64,000 nucleotides of DNA from an uncultured Oscillospiraceae bacterium (lineage in GTDB: Bacteria; Bacillota; Clostridia; Oscillospirales; Oscillospiraceae): contig CAKTIE010000008.1 of assembly GCA_934565655.1 (NCBI GenBank), forward strand, positions 17,609 through 81,608, given 5' to 3'. A program made the position numbers and the translations under genes. The notes under the pieces were generated by a model. It ran no database searches. It saw only the letters and a list, made by a program, of their open reading frames with translations, and was not told the origin of the DNA. Position 1 is the first letter of the stretch, and every line of letters begins with the position of its first letter. Below are positions 33,554 to 42,701 of the stretch, piece after piece.

Positions 33554-35830
33554 TTAGATGCGGATGGCCAGGTTGTAGGCAGCCTTGGTGCACTGCCACA
33601 TGTTGCCGGGCTTCTCGGTGTTGTAGCTGTCACCGATGTTGTGGACCTCGGGGGCCACCATCTCCGCCTGCGCGGACAGGAAGGGACGGTCGTCGCCCTT
33701 GGCGCCGATGGCCATGACCACCAGATCGGCGTCGTACTGCTCGATATACTCCTCGTTGGTCATCTTGGGAGCCAGCGGATTTTCGATGTTCTTGGGGATG
33801 ATGGGAGACCAGGTGCAGTAGGGATCGGGCACAGCCTTGGAGCGGTTGTGGGCCACCACCACATGGCCGTCCTCAATGCGCAGCACGCGGGCGCAGTTCA
33901 CCAGCTCGCCGCCGTCGGCCTCGAAGTAATGGATCAGATGGCCGCGGTTGGCAGTGCAGGCGCCCTCCTCGAAGTGCTCCAGCATCTCCAGGCAGGTGAC
34001 CTTCCGCAGCTTCTCGGTGGCCAGCCAGAAGGAGGTCTCCAGACCCACGGCGCCGCCGCCGATGACGATGATCTTCTTGTCGGTATCCGCCAGCTCCTCG
34101 GGATGGGTCAGCAGGTGGATGGCGTCGATATGACGGACGGTATCCAGACCGGGAATGGGAGGCACGCCCTCACGGCTGCCGTTGGCGAACACCACGGCGT
34201 CGTAATTGCCCTGCTTCAGCAGCGCGTTGTCCACGGGAGTGTTCAGGTGGACGGTAACGCCCTCGGTCTTGCCGACCTGTGCCACCAGCCAATCCATGTA
34301 GTTCTTCAGCTCATACTTGCTCAGGGGCGCGCCTGCGGCGTGCATCTTGCCGCCCATCTTGTCGGATTTCTCAAAGACCTCCACCGTGTGACCCCGCTGG
34401 GCGGCGGTGATGGCGAAGTTCAGACCGGCGCAGCCTGCGCCCACCACGGCAATCTTTTTGACCTTCTCTGCTCTGGCGGGGATGGCGGGCAGCACATCCT
34501 CGAAGCCGGTGCGGGGATTGACGGCGCACTGGGGATGGCCGCCCTCAACAAACTCGTTGACGCAGGCCTCCTGACAGCCGATGCAGGGACGGATCTCCTC
34601 CACCTTACCGGCGTAGGCCTTGTTGCACCAGTCGGGATCGGCCAGCACGGGACGGCCCAGCATGATCATGTCGGCCTTGCCGTCACGCAGCGCCTTCTCG
34701 GCGATGTCGGGATAGCCCAGCTTGCCGACGGCCACGATAGGCACCTCCACGCCCACGTTGGACTTGATGCCGCGGGCGGCGAAATACTCCTTGGCCACCT
34801 TGCTGACATCCAGGAAGCAGCCGGCGGGCATGCCTGCGGGAGGATGCGGCAGCCACCAGTTATCATAGCAGCCCAGGTCCACGTCGAACATATCGACACC
34901 GGCCTTCACCAGGTTCTCCATGTAGTTCAGGGTATCAGCGATGGAGCGGCCGTTCTTGAAGTGCTTCAGGGTCTTGACGGTGTTCATGCGCTCACCGTAG
35001 GTTTCCTCCAGCGCCAGGCTCAGGTCGATACGGTACATGATGGGATAATAGGGACCCACACGCTTGCGGATGGTCTTGATCAGCTCAATGCCGAAGCGCT
35101 GCCAGTCTGCGTACTTGCCGATCTTACGGCGGTTGAAGGCGGGGCTGGTCAGCTGATCCAGCAGATAGCCCTCATGGCCGTGCAGGTACACGCCGTCCAG
35201 GCCCATGGTCTTGGCGTCGATGGAGGCCTGACCGGCGTTCTTGATGATGCGGTCGCACTCGATATCCGTCAGGGGACGGCAGGGCACGTCAGGCAGATAG
35301 AAGTTGGGGTTCACGGAGGCGGACACAGGGAACTGGAACTTGGTCAGCAGGCACTGGGGATTGCCCACGCGGCCCAGGCCGGGAGTCAGCTGGATGAAGA
35401 TGCGGCTGCCGCGGGCGTGAACGCCCTGGGCCAGATCGCGCCAGCCCATGAAGTTGGTGCGGGTGCCGTCGATACGGGGGAAGTAGGAATAGTTGCCCTT
35501 TTCGGTAACAGAGGCGTCGATGTGGTGGCTGATGGGGATCAGGCCGGTGGTCAGCAGGCCGACGCCGCCCTCGGCACGGGCGAAGAAGTACTGCAGCATC
35601 TTGTCATTGGGACGGCCGCTCTCCTCGGCCATCTGACAGTTACCCATGGGCGCCATGACGAGACGGTTCTTCACCGTCAGCTTATTGATCTGAATGGGGG
35701 AAAACAGGGAGGTATACGGATAATACTCCTTGGTCATCCGCGACGTACCGCCCTCACGATTCTCACAGTCGGTACGAACCCAGTTTCCGTAGCTGTTGAC
35801 CAGCTGCTGAACTAATGCGTCTTTCTTCAA
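33554..35830 (-). CDS. Old-yellow-enzyme-type iron-sulfur flavoenzyme (2,4-dienoyl-CoA reductase/BaiCD-like)
   Basis: A 758-residue reductase. Residues about 35-430 are an FMN-binding TIM barrel (N-R-L-V-M-A-P-M-G-N; H-G-H-E-G-Y-L-L-D-Q; L-G-R-P-V-L-A-D-P). A 4Fe-4S site follows, C-I-G-C-Q-E-A-C then 11 residues then C. The rest is an FAD/NAD(P)H domain with G-A-G-C-A-G-L and G-G-G-A-V-G-L-E. Relatives are FadH, BaiCD/BaiH, and enoate reductases that reduce activated C=C bonds. It is about 85 residues longer than FadH, partly an N-terminal extension. Its promoter faces the CooC/dehydratase operon, so it may supply or follow that reaction. Confidence 0.88.
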   Translation of the reverse strand: MKKDALVQQLVNSYGNWVRTDCENREGGTSRMTKEYYPYTSLFSPIQINKLTVKNRLVMAPMGNCQMAEESGRPNDKMLQYFFARAEGGVGLLTTGLIPISHHIDASVTEKGNYSYFPRIDGTRTNFMGWRDLAQGVHARGSRIFIQLTPGLGRVGNPQCLLTKFQFPVSASVNPNFYLPDVPCRPLTDIECDRIIKNAGQASIDAKTMGLDGVYLHGHEGYLLDQLTSPAFNRRKIGKYADWQRFGIELIKTIRKRVGPYYPIMYRIDLSLALEETYGERMNTVKTLKHFKNGRSIADTLNYMENLVKAGVDMFDVDLGCYDNWWLPHPPAGMPAGCFLDVSKVAKEYFAARGIKSNVGVEVPIVAVGKLGYPDIAEKALRDGKADMIMLGRPVLADPDWCNKAYAGKVEEIRPCIGCQEACVNEFVEGGHPQCAVNPRTGFEDVLPAIPARAEKVKKIAVVGAGCAGLNFAITAAQRGHTVEVFEKSDKMGGKMHAAGAPLSKYELKNYMDWLVAQVGKTEGVTVHLNTPVDNALLKQGNYDAVVFANGSREGVPPIPGLDTVRHIDAIHLLTHPEELADTDKKIIVIGGGAVGLETSFWLATEKLRKVTCLEMLEHFEEGACTANRGHLIHYFEADGGELVNCARVLRIEDGHVVVAHNRSKAVPDPYCTWSPIIPKNIENPLAPKMTNEEYIEQYDADLVVMAIGAKGDDRPFLSAQAEMVAPEVHNIGDSYNTEKPGNMWQCTKAAYNLAIRI

Positions 35831-35889
35831 TGATATTCCCTCACTTTCCTGTTATCACCTGCCGCCGGCAGGCGTTCATTGACAAATCC

Positions 35890-35918
35890 AGCATATCACA
35901 TTCTTTTTTCAGAATCAA
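35890..35918 (-). promoter_or_regulatory. Promoter of the flavin oxidoreductase gene
   Basis: TTGATT (35918-35913), 17 bases, TATGCT (35895-35890) on the minus strand. Confidence 0.6.
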
Positions 35919-35949
35919 CAAAAAAAGTGCAAAAAATCAAATTATTTCA

Positions 35950-35978
35950 TTGCAACTTGCCCTGTTTCATGGTAAAAT
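35950..35978 (+). promoter_or_regulatory. Promoter of the CooC/dehydratase-like operon
   Basis: TTGCAA (35950-35955), 17 bases, TAAAAT (35973-35978). It is only 31 bases from the divergent promoter, so a shared regulator is possible. The leader is about 125 bases. Confidence 0.6.
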
Positions 35979-36111
35979 GATATTAGAAAAATGGTGATAA
36001 TGCACAAAAATATTTTGTTTTGTACAGTAACGTTCATTTTTCCTTCCGCGTGTTACAGCGCGGTGCAGCTCCATGTATCGTACCCTATACGGAAAGGACG
36101 TGTGACCCCCG

Positions 36112-36876
36112 TTGAACAGAGACACCAAGATCATCGCCGTGGCCGGTAAGGGCGGCGTGGGCAAGACCTCCATCTCCGCGGCCTTCGTCCGGCTGCTGAC
36201 GGAAGCCTACCCGGACAGCCGTATCCTCGCCATCGACGCCGACCCCGCCGTGGGACTTTCCACCGCGCTGGGCGTAGAGGTCAGAGAGACGCTGGACGAT
36301 ATCCGCAAGAGCATCGTCGCCTCGGTGGAGGACGGCGCGCCGAGAGAGGCCATCGAGCTGCTCAGCGAGGCCCGCTACCGCATCTTCGACACCATGGTGG
36401 AGGAGCAGAAGTTCTCCTTCCTTGCCATCGGCCGTCCAGAGACCGCCGGCTGCTACTGTAAGGTGAACGCCTATCTGAAAGAGGTCATCAGCCTGCTGAG
36501 CCGGGACTTCGACTATGTGGTCATTGACGGCGAGGCCGGCATCGAGCAGATCAACCGTCGGGTGATGGAAAAGGTCACCCATCTGGTGCTGATCACCGAC
36601 CCCAGCCGCAAGGGTACGCAGGTCATTGATACCATCAAGCGCGTGGCGGATGAGCTGGTGATGTATCAGCGCTGCGGCGCTATCGTGAACCGGGTCATGG
36701 ACGAGAGCATGATCCCCTGTATCCATATTGAAGGCACGGAGGTCCTTGCCTATATCCCCGGCGACGCCAGCCACGCCGCCAACGATATCCAGGGACGAAG
36801 TGTTTTTGATCTGCCGGACGACTCCCCGATCATGCAGGGCGCGCGGACGGCGCTGACAAAATTGGCGATCCTTTGA
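36112..36876 (+). CDS. CooC/AcsF-type nickel-insertion ATPase
   Basis: A 254-residue MinD-superfamily ATPase with deviant Walker A A-G-K-G-G-V-G-K-T-S (12-20), D-A-D-P (A-prime) and D-G-E-A-G-I-E. It has the C-x-C motif C114-Y-C116-K-V-N-A, the metal site of CooC and AcsF, which load nickel into CO dehydrogenase and acetyl-CoA synthase. The start is TTG 36112; an in-frame GTG at 36100 is followed directly by a stop. No CO dehydrogenase gene is in the window, which makes its partner an open question; the downstream genes are the obvious candidates. Confidence 0.82.
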   Translation: MNRDTKIIAVAGKGGVGKTSISAAFVRLLTEAYPDSRILAIDADPAVGLSTALGVEVRETLDDIRKSIVASVEDGAPREAIELLSEARYRIFDTMVEEQKFSFLAIGRPETAGCYCKVNAYLKEVISLLSRDFDYVVIDGEAGIEQINRRVMEKVTHLVLITDPSRKGTQVIDTIKRVADELVMYQRCGAIVNRVMDESMIPCIHIEGTEVLAYIPGDASHAANDIQGRSVFDLPDDSPIMQGARTALTKLAIL

Positions 36877-36902
36877 AAAACTAGGAGAGAGGTGTTGATA
36901 AC

Positions 36903-38099
36903 TTGAGAGACCTGAAGCATTTGATCTACTTTGAAAACCTGCTGGAAAACGCCGACAACGAGTTGGTGGAAAAGGCGAAAGCCGACGGCAAGCTGGCCAT
37001 CGGTTACACCTGCTTCCACATTCCCGAGGTGCTGCTGAACGTGGGGAACTGTTTCTCCGTGCGTCTGCGGGCGCCCCGTACCGGCTCCATCGACATCGCC
37101 ACCTACTACATGTCCAACTATACCTGCGAGTATGCCAGGGCATTGGTAGAGCGCGGCATCGAGGGCGGCTACAACTTCCTGGACGGTCTGGCAGGCGTGG
37201 ATGCCTGTTCCATGATGAACCGCTTCTATGAGCACTTTGAGCTGCTGAAGATGAACGAGAAGCCTAACTTCTTCGTCACCCACACCGACATGCCCTACAA
37301 GGTCGTGGACTACTCCGTGCGTCACTACACCAAGCAGATGCGCATCCGCCTGCTGGATATCATGGAGAAGAACTACGGCGTGGACACCTCTGACAAGGCC
37401 ATCCGCAAGGCCGTGAAGGAGCACAACGAGGTCTGCCGCATTATCTCCGAGATCGGCCAGATGCGCAAGGCGGAGAATCCCGTGATCACCGGCTATGAGT
37501 TCCATGTGCTGAATCTGGTGACCTATACATGTCCCAAGTATCTGATCCTCCCCTACCTGCGCGAGACGCTGGAGGAGCTGAAGCACCGCGAGCCTGATGA
37601 AAAGCCCGCCTTCCGGGCCAAGGTGGCCGTGGTGGGCAGCGAGATCGACGATCCCAGCCTTACCAAGCTGATCGAGGACTGCGGCGCGCTGGTGGTGTCT
37701 GACCGTTATTGCTTCGGCTCTACCCCCGGCCGCGAGGTCATTGAGCTGAACGACGACGAGCCCGCGCTGGATCAGATCTGCCGCCACTACATGGAAGTCA
37801 GTGAGTGCGCCCGCTACATCAGCGATGAAAAGGTGGCCCAGCGCCGCCAGACCGCCGACCGTCTGGCCCGCGAGTACAACGCCGACGGCATCATCTACGA
37901 GCAGATGAAGTTCTGTGATTACTGGGGCTTCGAGCGTGCGCTGGCCAGCCACATCATGTCCACCGAAATGGGCTGGCCCGTGCTGTCCATCGACCGTCCC
38001 TATAACGCCCGTTCCTCCGGCCAGCTCCGCACCCGCTTCCAGGCGTTCGTGGAGTCGCTGGAGATCAAGCGCATCCAGAAGAACGGAGGTAGCAACTAA
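36903..38099 (+). CDS. 2-hydroxyacyl-CoA dehydratase-like subunit (HgdB/BcrC/DCCP family), small
   Basis: A 398-residue member of the 2-hydroxyacyl-CoA dehydratase D-component family, which holds iron-sulfur clusters and accepts a low-potential electron from an ATP-driven activator. Family features: G-Y-T-C-F-H-I-P-E near the start, Y-T-C-E-Y, D-A-C-S-M, a central E-D-C-G-A-L-V-V-S-D-R-Y-C and late M-K-F-C-D-Y-W-G. Start is TTG 36903 after AGGAGAGAGG. The stop overlaps the next start by one base. Substrate unknown; benzoyl-CoA reductase, dehydratase and double-cubane reductase are all family members. Confidence 0.88.
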   Translation: MRDLKHLIYFENLLENADNELVEKAKADGKLAIGYTCFHIPEVLLNVGNCFSVRLRAPRTGSIDIATYYMSNYTCEYARALVERGIEGGYNFLDGLAGVDACSMMNRFYEHFELLKMNEKPNFFVTHTDMPYKVVDYSVRHYTKQMRIRLLDIMEKNYGVDTSDKAIRKAVKEHNEVCRIISEIGQMRKAENPVITGYEFHVLNLVTYTCPKYLILPYLRETLEELKHREPDEKPAFRAKVAVVGSEIDDPSLTKLIEDCGALVVSDRYCFGSTPGREVIELNDDEPALDQICRHYMEVSECARYISDEKVAQRRQTADRLAREYNADGIIYEQMKFCDYWGFERALASHIMSTEMGWPVLSIDRPYNARSSGQLRTRFQAFVESLEIKRIQKNGGSN

Positions 38100-39889
38100 T
38101 GGCCAAGAAGAACAAAAAGTATCCCAATCCCGCCTTTTTCAAGGCCAAGGATAACATGGATCTGAAGGCCCAGCTGGAGAACCTGAAGGAAGTGGGCGGC
38201 ATCATCGCCGGTATGGCCAGGGAGGCCGACTATAAAGCCTTCTTCCGCCGCCAGTGGGAGTGCATCAAGGATGACGGCCGCCGCGTGGCACGCGAGGTCA
38301 AGGATATCTGCACCATGACCTGCGAGGAGCGGAAGGATCTGCTGCTGAACGGCGAAAAGCGCCTGGGCGACCTGTACCGCAAGGGCGACATGGTCACCGT
38401 CCGCCGTGAATGGCGCGGTCTGGAGAGCACCGCCATCGACTTTGCCGGCTGGCTGAAGATGTGGGGCATGCTGCTGGGCACCTTCTCCAAGGATCTGGTC
38501 CCCGCCCTGAACACCACGCTTTACTACCGCTGGATGATCTCCTACATCTGCTGCGTCAGCTTCATGGACAAGAATACCATGGGCCAGCGTGGCCGGGCAC
38601 TGAAGATGAGCCATCTGATGATCTATGATATCTTCCGCTATGTGGCCGAGAATCTGGTTTTCCTGGCCAAGTGCGACAAGAAGAACGGCAACAGCGCCGA
38701 GCTGAACAAGAAGGTCGTGCTGTTTGACGAGATGACCATGGGCCAGATCATGGCGGGCTTCCCCGACCTGCTGGGTATCCCCTATCAGCTGATGCCGGTG
38801 TTCCTGGTGTCTGAGATCGACCAGCTGACCTGCGTGCCTTATATCGACGCGGTGGAGTCCTTCGGCTTGCCTGCCGATACCTGTCCGGTGCCCTCCTCCG
38901 AGTGCGGCGCGCTGGTCATCGACGCCCTGCCCCATATGGGTAAGTGCTTCATCTCCTCCTCCATGCCCTGCGACGGCTCCACCATGGCTTCCAGCTATAT
39001 GTCCCGCCGCTTCCCCGAGCTGCCTGTGTTCCACCTGACCTTCCCTGTCCGCTACGAGTACGAGGAGACGGTGGAGGATGCCGCCGAGGATATCAAGGCC
39101 TGCATCAGGTTCGTGGAGGAGCAGACCGGCGCCAAGTGGAACTGGGATGCCTACTTCACCGCCATGAAGCGGTTTAATGAGGAGACCAAGTACGAGCTGG
39201 AGAAGTGGGAGGTCAACAAGACCGCCAAGCCCCAGATCCTGGGTCCCTGCTATGAGCTGTTCCGCAAGTGGAACTACGAGATGGACGGCGGCGCCGATCC
39301 CCGCGTGATGAAGACCTGCAAGAAGGTCAACAAGCTGATGCTGCAGGCCTATGACCGCGGCGAGGAGGCTTGGCGCGGCAAGATGAAGTACCGCGGCATC
39401 GTGTGGTCCTGTCCCGCTCACTATTACGCCAACTTCTCCAACTGGCTGGCCAACTGCTGGGGCGTGGATATTCTGGTGGAAATGGAGTCTTTGAACTTCA
39501 CCAAGCCGCTGGAGACCGAGGACAAGGAAAAGGCCCTGATGGATCTGGCCCGGCTGTACGAGCGCATGGTCATGCGCCGTCACACCAACGGCGGCTATCG
39601 CAACGTGGTGGACGAGCTGTGGCGTCAGTGCGAGGCTTGGAAGGTCGACATCATCATCATGTATCAGAACGTGGCCTGCAAGAACATGGCGACGCTGCAG
39701 GGCATCCTGGACGATCAGGCCCGTGAGCAGAAGCGGCACATGATCTGGATCGAGCACGACCTGATGGATCCCCGTACCGTGTCCCGCAAGACCATGCGCG
39801 GCAAGGTCAACGAGTACATGCGCACCGTCATGAAGGCGGAGCCTGTGGATCCCTCCCTGCTGGAGTTCGACGACGACATCTGCATGTAA
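38099..39889 (+). CDS. 2-hydroxyacyl-CoA dehydratase-like subunit, large
   Basis: A 596-residue protein of the same family with a long N-terminal extension (about 180 residues) that I do not recognise. The core carries L-F-D-E-M-T-M-G, C-G-A-L-V-I-D-A-L-P-H, S-M-P-C-D-G-S, and the C-terminal I-I-M-Y-Q-N-V-A-C-K-N-M with E-H-D-L-M-D-P-R-T. Normal HgdA/HgdB are about 375-480 residues, so this one is oversized. It is coupled to the upstream subunit (TAATG). Confidence 0.85.
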   Translation: MAKKNKKYPNPAFFKAKDNMDLKAQLENLKEVGGIIAGMAREADYKAFFRRQWECIKDDGRRVAREVKDICTMTCEERKDLLLNGEKRLGDLYRKGDMVTVRREWRGLESTAIDFAGWLKMWGMLLGTFSKDLVPALNTTLYYRWMISYICCVSFMDKNTMGQRGRALKMSHLMIYDIFRYVAENLVFLAKCDKKNGNSAELNKKVVLFDEMTMGQIMAGFPDLLGIPYQLMPVFLVSEIDQLTCVPYIDAVESFGLPADTCPVPSSECGALVIDALPHMGKCFISSSMPCDGSTMASSYMSRRFPELPVFHLTFPVRYEYEETVEDAAEDIKACIRFVEEQTGAKWNWDAYFTAMKRFNEETKYELEKWEVNKTAKPQILGPCYELFRKWNYEMDGGADPRVMKTCKKVNKLMLQAYDRGEEAWRGKMKYRGIVWSCPAHYYANFSNWLANCWGVDILVEMESLNFTKPLETEDKEKALMDLARLYERMVMRRHTNGGYRNVVDELWRQCEAWKVDIIIMYQNVACKNMATLQGILDDQAREQKRHMIWIEHDLMDPRTVSRKTMRGKVNEYMRTVMKAEPVDPSLLEFDDDICM

Positions 39890-39929
39890 GCTTTTCTCTT
39901 GAATCTATCATTTAAAGGAGTAATACGAC

Positions 39930-40724
39930 ATGAAATATTTTGGCGGCTGCGACGTAGGCTCCACCTACACCAAGGCAGTTATCTTAGATGAAAACGGCAA
40001 GATCTGCGCCGATACCACCATCCGCAGCAAGATCAACTCCGAGGTCAGCGCAAAAATGGCCATGGAGGAGGTGCTGAACAAGGTGGGCCTGAAGTCCTCC
40101 GAAGAGCTTTGCTACCTGATCGGCACCGGCTACGGCCGCAACAAGGTGCCCTTCGCTGACGAGAACATCTCCGAGATCTCCTGTCACGCCATGGGCGTCC
40201 ATGTCACCGATCCCAGCGTCAAGGCCATCATCGACATCGGCGGCCAGGACGTGAAGGGCATCAGCGTGGACACCGACGGCACCGTGAAGAACTTCGCCAT
40301 GAACGATAAGTGCGCCGCCGGTACCGGCCGCTTCTACGAGGCCATGGCCCGCAGCTTTGAGATGAGCCTGCCGGAGTTCTCCAACCTGTCCCTGACGGCC
40401 AAGAACGTGATCCCCATCACCGCCCAGTGCACCGTGTTTGCCGAGTCCGAGGTCATTACGCTGGTGGGCGAGGGCAAGCCTATGGACGAGATCGCCGCCG
40501 GTATCCAGATGGCGGTGGCCAAGCGCTGCTTCGTCATGAGCAAGAAGGCCGGCGCTACCGACAGCATCACCCTGACCGGCGGCTGCGCCAAGAACGCGGG
40601 CCTGAAGCAGGCCATCGAGCATGTGCTGAAGCTGAAGGTCATCGACCTCAAGACCGATCCTCAGCTGATGGGCGCCTTGGGCGCTGCCGAGTATGCCCGC
40701 CAGAAGGGCATGGCCAAGGCGTAA
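39930..40724 (+). CDS. ATP-dependent activator of the dehydratase-like enzyme (BadF/HgdC family)
   Basis: A 264-residue ASKHA-fold ATPase. D-V-G-S-T-Y-T-K and D-I-G-G-Q-D bind ATP; Cys128 (N-D-K-C-A-A-G-T-G-R-F) and Cys167 (A-Q-C-T-V-F-A-E-S-E) match the two cysteines that bridge a 4Fe-4S cluster across the HgdC dimer. It should shoot single electrons into the two subunits encoded just upstream. Start after AAAGGAG. Confidence 0.95.
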   Translation: MKYFGGCDVGSTYTKAVILDENGKICADTTIRSKINSEVSAKMAMEEVLNKVGLKSSEELCYLIGTGYGRNKVPFADENISEISCHAMGVHVTDPSVKAIIDIGGQDVKGISVDTDGTVKNFAMNDKCAAGTGRFYEAMARSFEMSLPEFSNLSLTAKNVIPITAQCTVFAESEVITLVGEGKPMDEIAAGIQMAVAKRCFVMSKKAGATDSITLTGGCAKNAGLKQAIEHVLKLKVIDLKTDPQLMGALGAAEYARQKGMAKA

Positions 40725-40778
40725 AAGGCAAAACCTTTACATTACTCGAAAACACAAGCGATACAGGAGGTTTATCCT

Positions 40779-40946
40779 ATGTGCAAGTTTACAAAGATCC
40801 TTTTTAAGGTGCTGTCCGTTCTGGCGGCTGTCACCGGCGTGCTGTTCGTGGTCTATTTCTGGAATCTGGACCAGAAGCTGCTGGGCTGGGCCTATAAGCA
40901 GGTCAACACCATCTTTGACCGCAAGAACGTGGATATCAAGTTCTGA
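40779..40946 (+). CDS. 55-residue single-span membrane protein
   Basis: ATG 40779 is 8 bases after AGGAGG. One hydrophobic helix (L-S-V-L-A-A-V-T-G-V-L-F-V-V-Y-F, residues about 12-28) then a charged tail ending D-R-K-N-V-D-I-K-F. The next gene starts 2 bases after its stop, so it belongs to the operon. It may tether the redox enzyme to the membrane; that is a guess. Confidence 0.75.
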   Translation: MCKFTKILFKVLSVLAAVTGVLFVVYFWNLDQKLLGWAYKQVNTIFDRKNVDIKF

Positions 40947-40948
40947 GT

Positions 40949-41683
40949 ATGGAGTTATTCAATCCGATCATCCGGGCTGTGGAGGAGCACGTCGGCTCCT
41001 CCGCGCCCCGGCGTTATGACTATGCGCCCGGCCGTGCATGGGAGGATACCGGTGAATTCGAGCTGGTGATGCTGCGGGATGCCGCCTACGAGCTGGGCGG
41101 TGACAACAAGTCGGCCGTGAATTTCACCTGCGTGACCACCTCCACCGAGCTGGTCGCCAAGGACGAGATCCTGGTTTATGGCCCCGATCTGGATCAGCTG
41201 AAAGCCTCCTCCCCCTACGCTCGCGTCACGCTGCTGCGGGTGGGCGACATCGAAAGCGACGATGTGGAGGACACAGAGCAGGCCTTCCGGGCCATTCAGG
41301 ACATGGATTTCGTCAAGTACCATGTGTTCCCTAAGGGCTACATGATTCGCACCAGCTCTGAGAGCAACCGCGAGCAGGTGCGAATCAGCCGTCAGGCGGT
41401 GCGGCAGGGCATCACCTTCGAAAAGGTGGGCAACGATTTTATCCGCCAGTACAAGACGAACCCCAATATTCTGGCGGTAAAGATGATCTTCATCACCGCG
41501 CCCGACGCGGATTACGCCCAGCTGGTGAAGCAGGGCAAGAATGTCCATGACATCACCATGAGCCTCAGTAAGATCCTGGAGGGCATGCCCACCGACTGCG
41601 GCTCCTGCAACCTGAAAGCCATCTGCGACGAGGTGGAGGGCATGAAGGAGCTTCACTTCGGCAAGGAAAAGCACAGCATGTAA
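40949..41683 (+). CDS. Conserved protein with C-terminal CxxC-x5-C motif, perhaps ACS/CODH beta-subunit-like
   Basis: A 244-residue soluble protein. Its only strong motif is T-D-C-G-S-C-N-L-K-A-I-C-D-E-V-E-G-M near the end, a likely metal or iron-sulfur site. I associate it loosely with proteins annotated as CO dehydrogenase/acetyl-CoA synthase beta-subunit C-terminal family, which would fit the CooC-type ATPase at the head of the operon, but I cannot verify this. It lacks the rest of acetyl-CoA synthase (about 730 residues). Last gene of the operon. Confidence 0.5.
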   Translation: MELFNPIIRAVEEHVGSSAPRRYDYAPGRAWEDTGEFELVMLRDAAYELGGDNKSAVNFTCVTTSTELVAKDEILVYGPDLDQLKASSPYARVTLLRVGDIESDDVEDTEQAFRAIQDMDFVKYHVFPKGYMIRTSSESNREQVRISRQAVRQGITFEKVGNDFIRQYKTNPNILAVKMIFITAPDADYAQLVKQGKNVHDITMSLSKILEGMPTDCGSCNLKAICDEVEGMKELHFGKEKHSM

Positions 41684-41687
41684 ACAA

Positions 41688-41721
41688 AAAAGTTCCGTGA
41701 GCGAAAGCTCACGGAACTTTT
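41688..41721. terminator. Bidirectional terminator
   Basis: 15-bp stem AAAAGTTCCGTGAGC / GCTCACGGAACTTTT with loop GAAA, flanked by A and T runs, shared by the dehydratase-like operon and tsf. Confidence 0.93.
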
Positions 41722-41739
41722 TATGCATTTTTGGGGGAA

Positions 41740-42666
41740 TTACTTGCCCATGTTCATCTGAGCAGCGACCTCAGCAGCGAAGTCCTCCTGCTTCTTCTCG
41801 ATGCCCTCGCCGGTCTGATAGCGAACGGCGTCCACGAACTTGACGCTGCCGCCCAGCTTCTTGGCGGCGTCGGCCACGTACTTCTCCACGCTGCCCTGGA
41901 AGATATCGCCGCGGACGAACTCCATCTGCATCAGGCAGTTCTCCTCGTAGAACTTGTTCATCTTGCCCATGACGATCTTTTCCTTGACCTGAGCGGGCTT
42001 GGAAGCCATCTTGGGATCGGTGTCCATCAGGGCCAGAGCGATCTTCTTCTCCTCAGCCAGCACGTCCTCGGTGACCTGAGCCTTGTCCCAGAAACGGGGA
42101 TTCAGAGCAGCGATCTGCATGGCGATGTTCTTGCCGATCTCGGTGGCGTCAATGCCGCCCTCGACAGCCAGATTCACCAGCACGCCGATCTTGCCGCCGG
42201 CATGGACGTAACCCACGCTGGTGTTCTCAGCGAAGCGGACGAAACGACGGACCTGCAGGTTCTCGCCGATGGACATGACCTTCTCGGGCATGGTCTCGGA
42301 AACGGTCAGCTCGGAGCCGGGATACTTGCTGTTCATCAGAGCGTCCACGTCAGCGGGATCGTTCTCGGCAACAGCCTTGGCGATATCCTTGACGAAAGCC
42401 ACGAACAGATCGGACTTGGCGCAGAAGTCGGTCTCGCAGTTGACTTCCACCAGAGCGCCCACGCCGTTCTCGGTCAGAGCATAGGACATACCCTCGGCGG
42501 CAATGCGGCCGGCCTTCTTGGCAGCCTTGGCCAGGCCTTTCTCACGCAGCCACTCAACGGCCTTGTCCATATCGCCGTCGGTCTCGACGAGCGCCTTCTT
42601 GCAATCCATCATGCCCACGCTGGTCATCTCGCGCAGGGTCTTAACATCAGCAGCAGTAAAAGCCAT
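41740..42666 (-). CDS. tsf: Elongation factor Ts
   Basis: A 308-residue EF-Ts, the nucleotide exchange factor for EF-Tu. Signature T-S-V-G-M-M-D-C-K-K-A-L near the start and V-E-V-N-C-E-T-D-F in the core. It follows rpsB, the universal order. Confidence 0.98.
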   Translation of the reverse strand: MAFTAADVKTLREMTSVGMMDCKKALVETDGDMDKAVEWLREKGLAKAAKKAGRIAAEGMSYALTENGVGALVEVNCETDFCAKSDLFVAFVKDIAKAVAENDPADVDALMNSKYPGSELTVSETMPEKVMSIGENLQVRRFVRFAENTSVGYVHAGGKIGVLVNLAVEGGIDATEIGKNIAMQIAALNPRFWDKAQVTEDVLAEEKKIALALMDTDPKMASKPAQVKEKIVMGKMNKFYEENCLMQMEFVRGDIFQGSVEKYVADAAKKLGGSVKFVDAVRYQTGEGIEKKQEDFAAEVAAQMNMGK

Positions 42667-42701
42667 GATCTAATCCTCCATTAAATTATAGTGTAGTGAA
42701 A

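Noticed and set aside
33212..35815. 867-residue plus-strand frame opposite the flavoenzyme
   Set aside because: Antisense shadow; composition is a mirror of the real gene and it would overlap spoVM and a terminator.
36112..41683. Classical benzoyl-CoA reductase (bcrABCD) cluster
   Set aside because: Only one activator-type ATPase gene is present and the subunits have the wrong sizes; family membership alone is kept.
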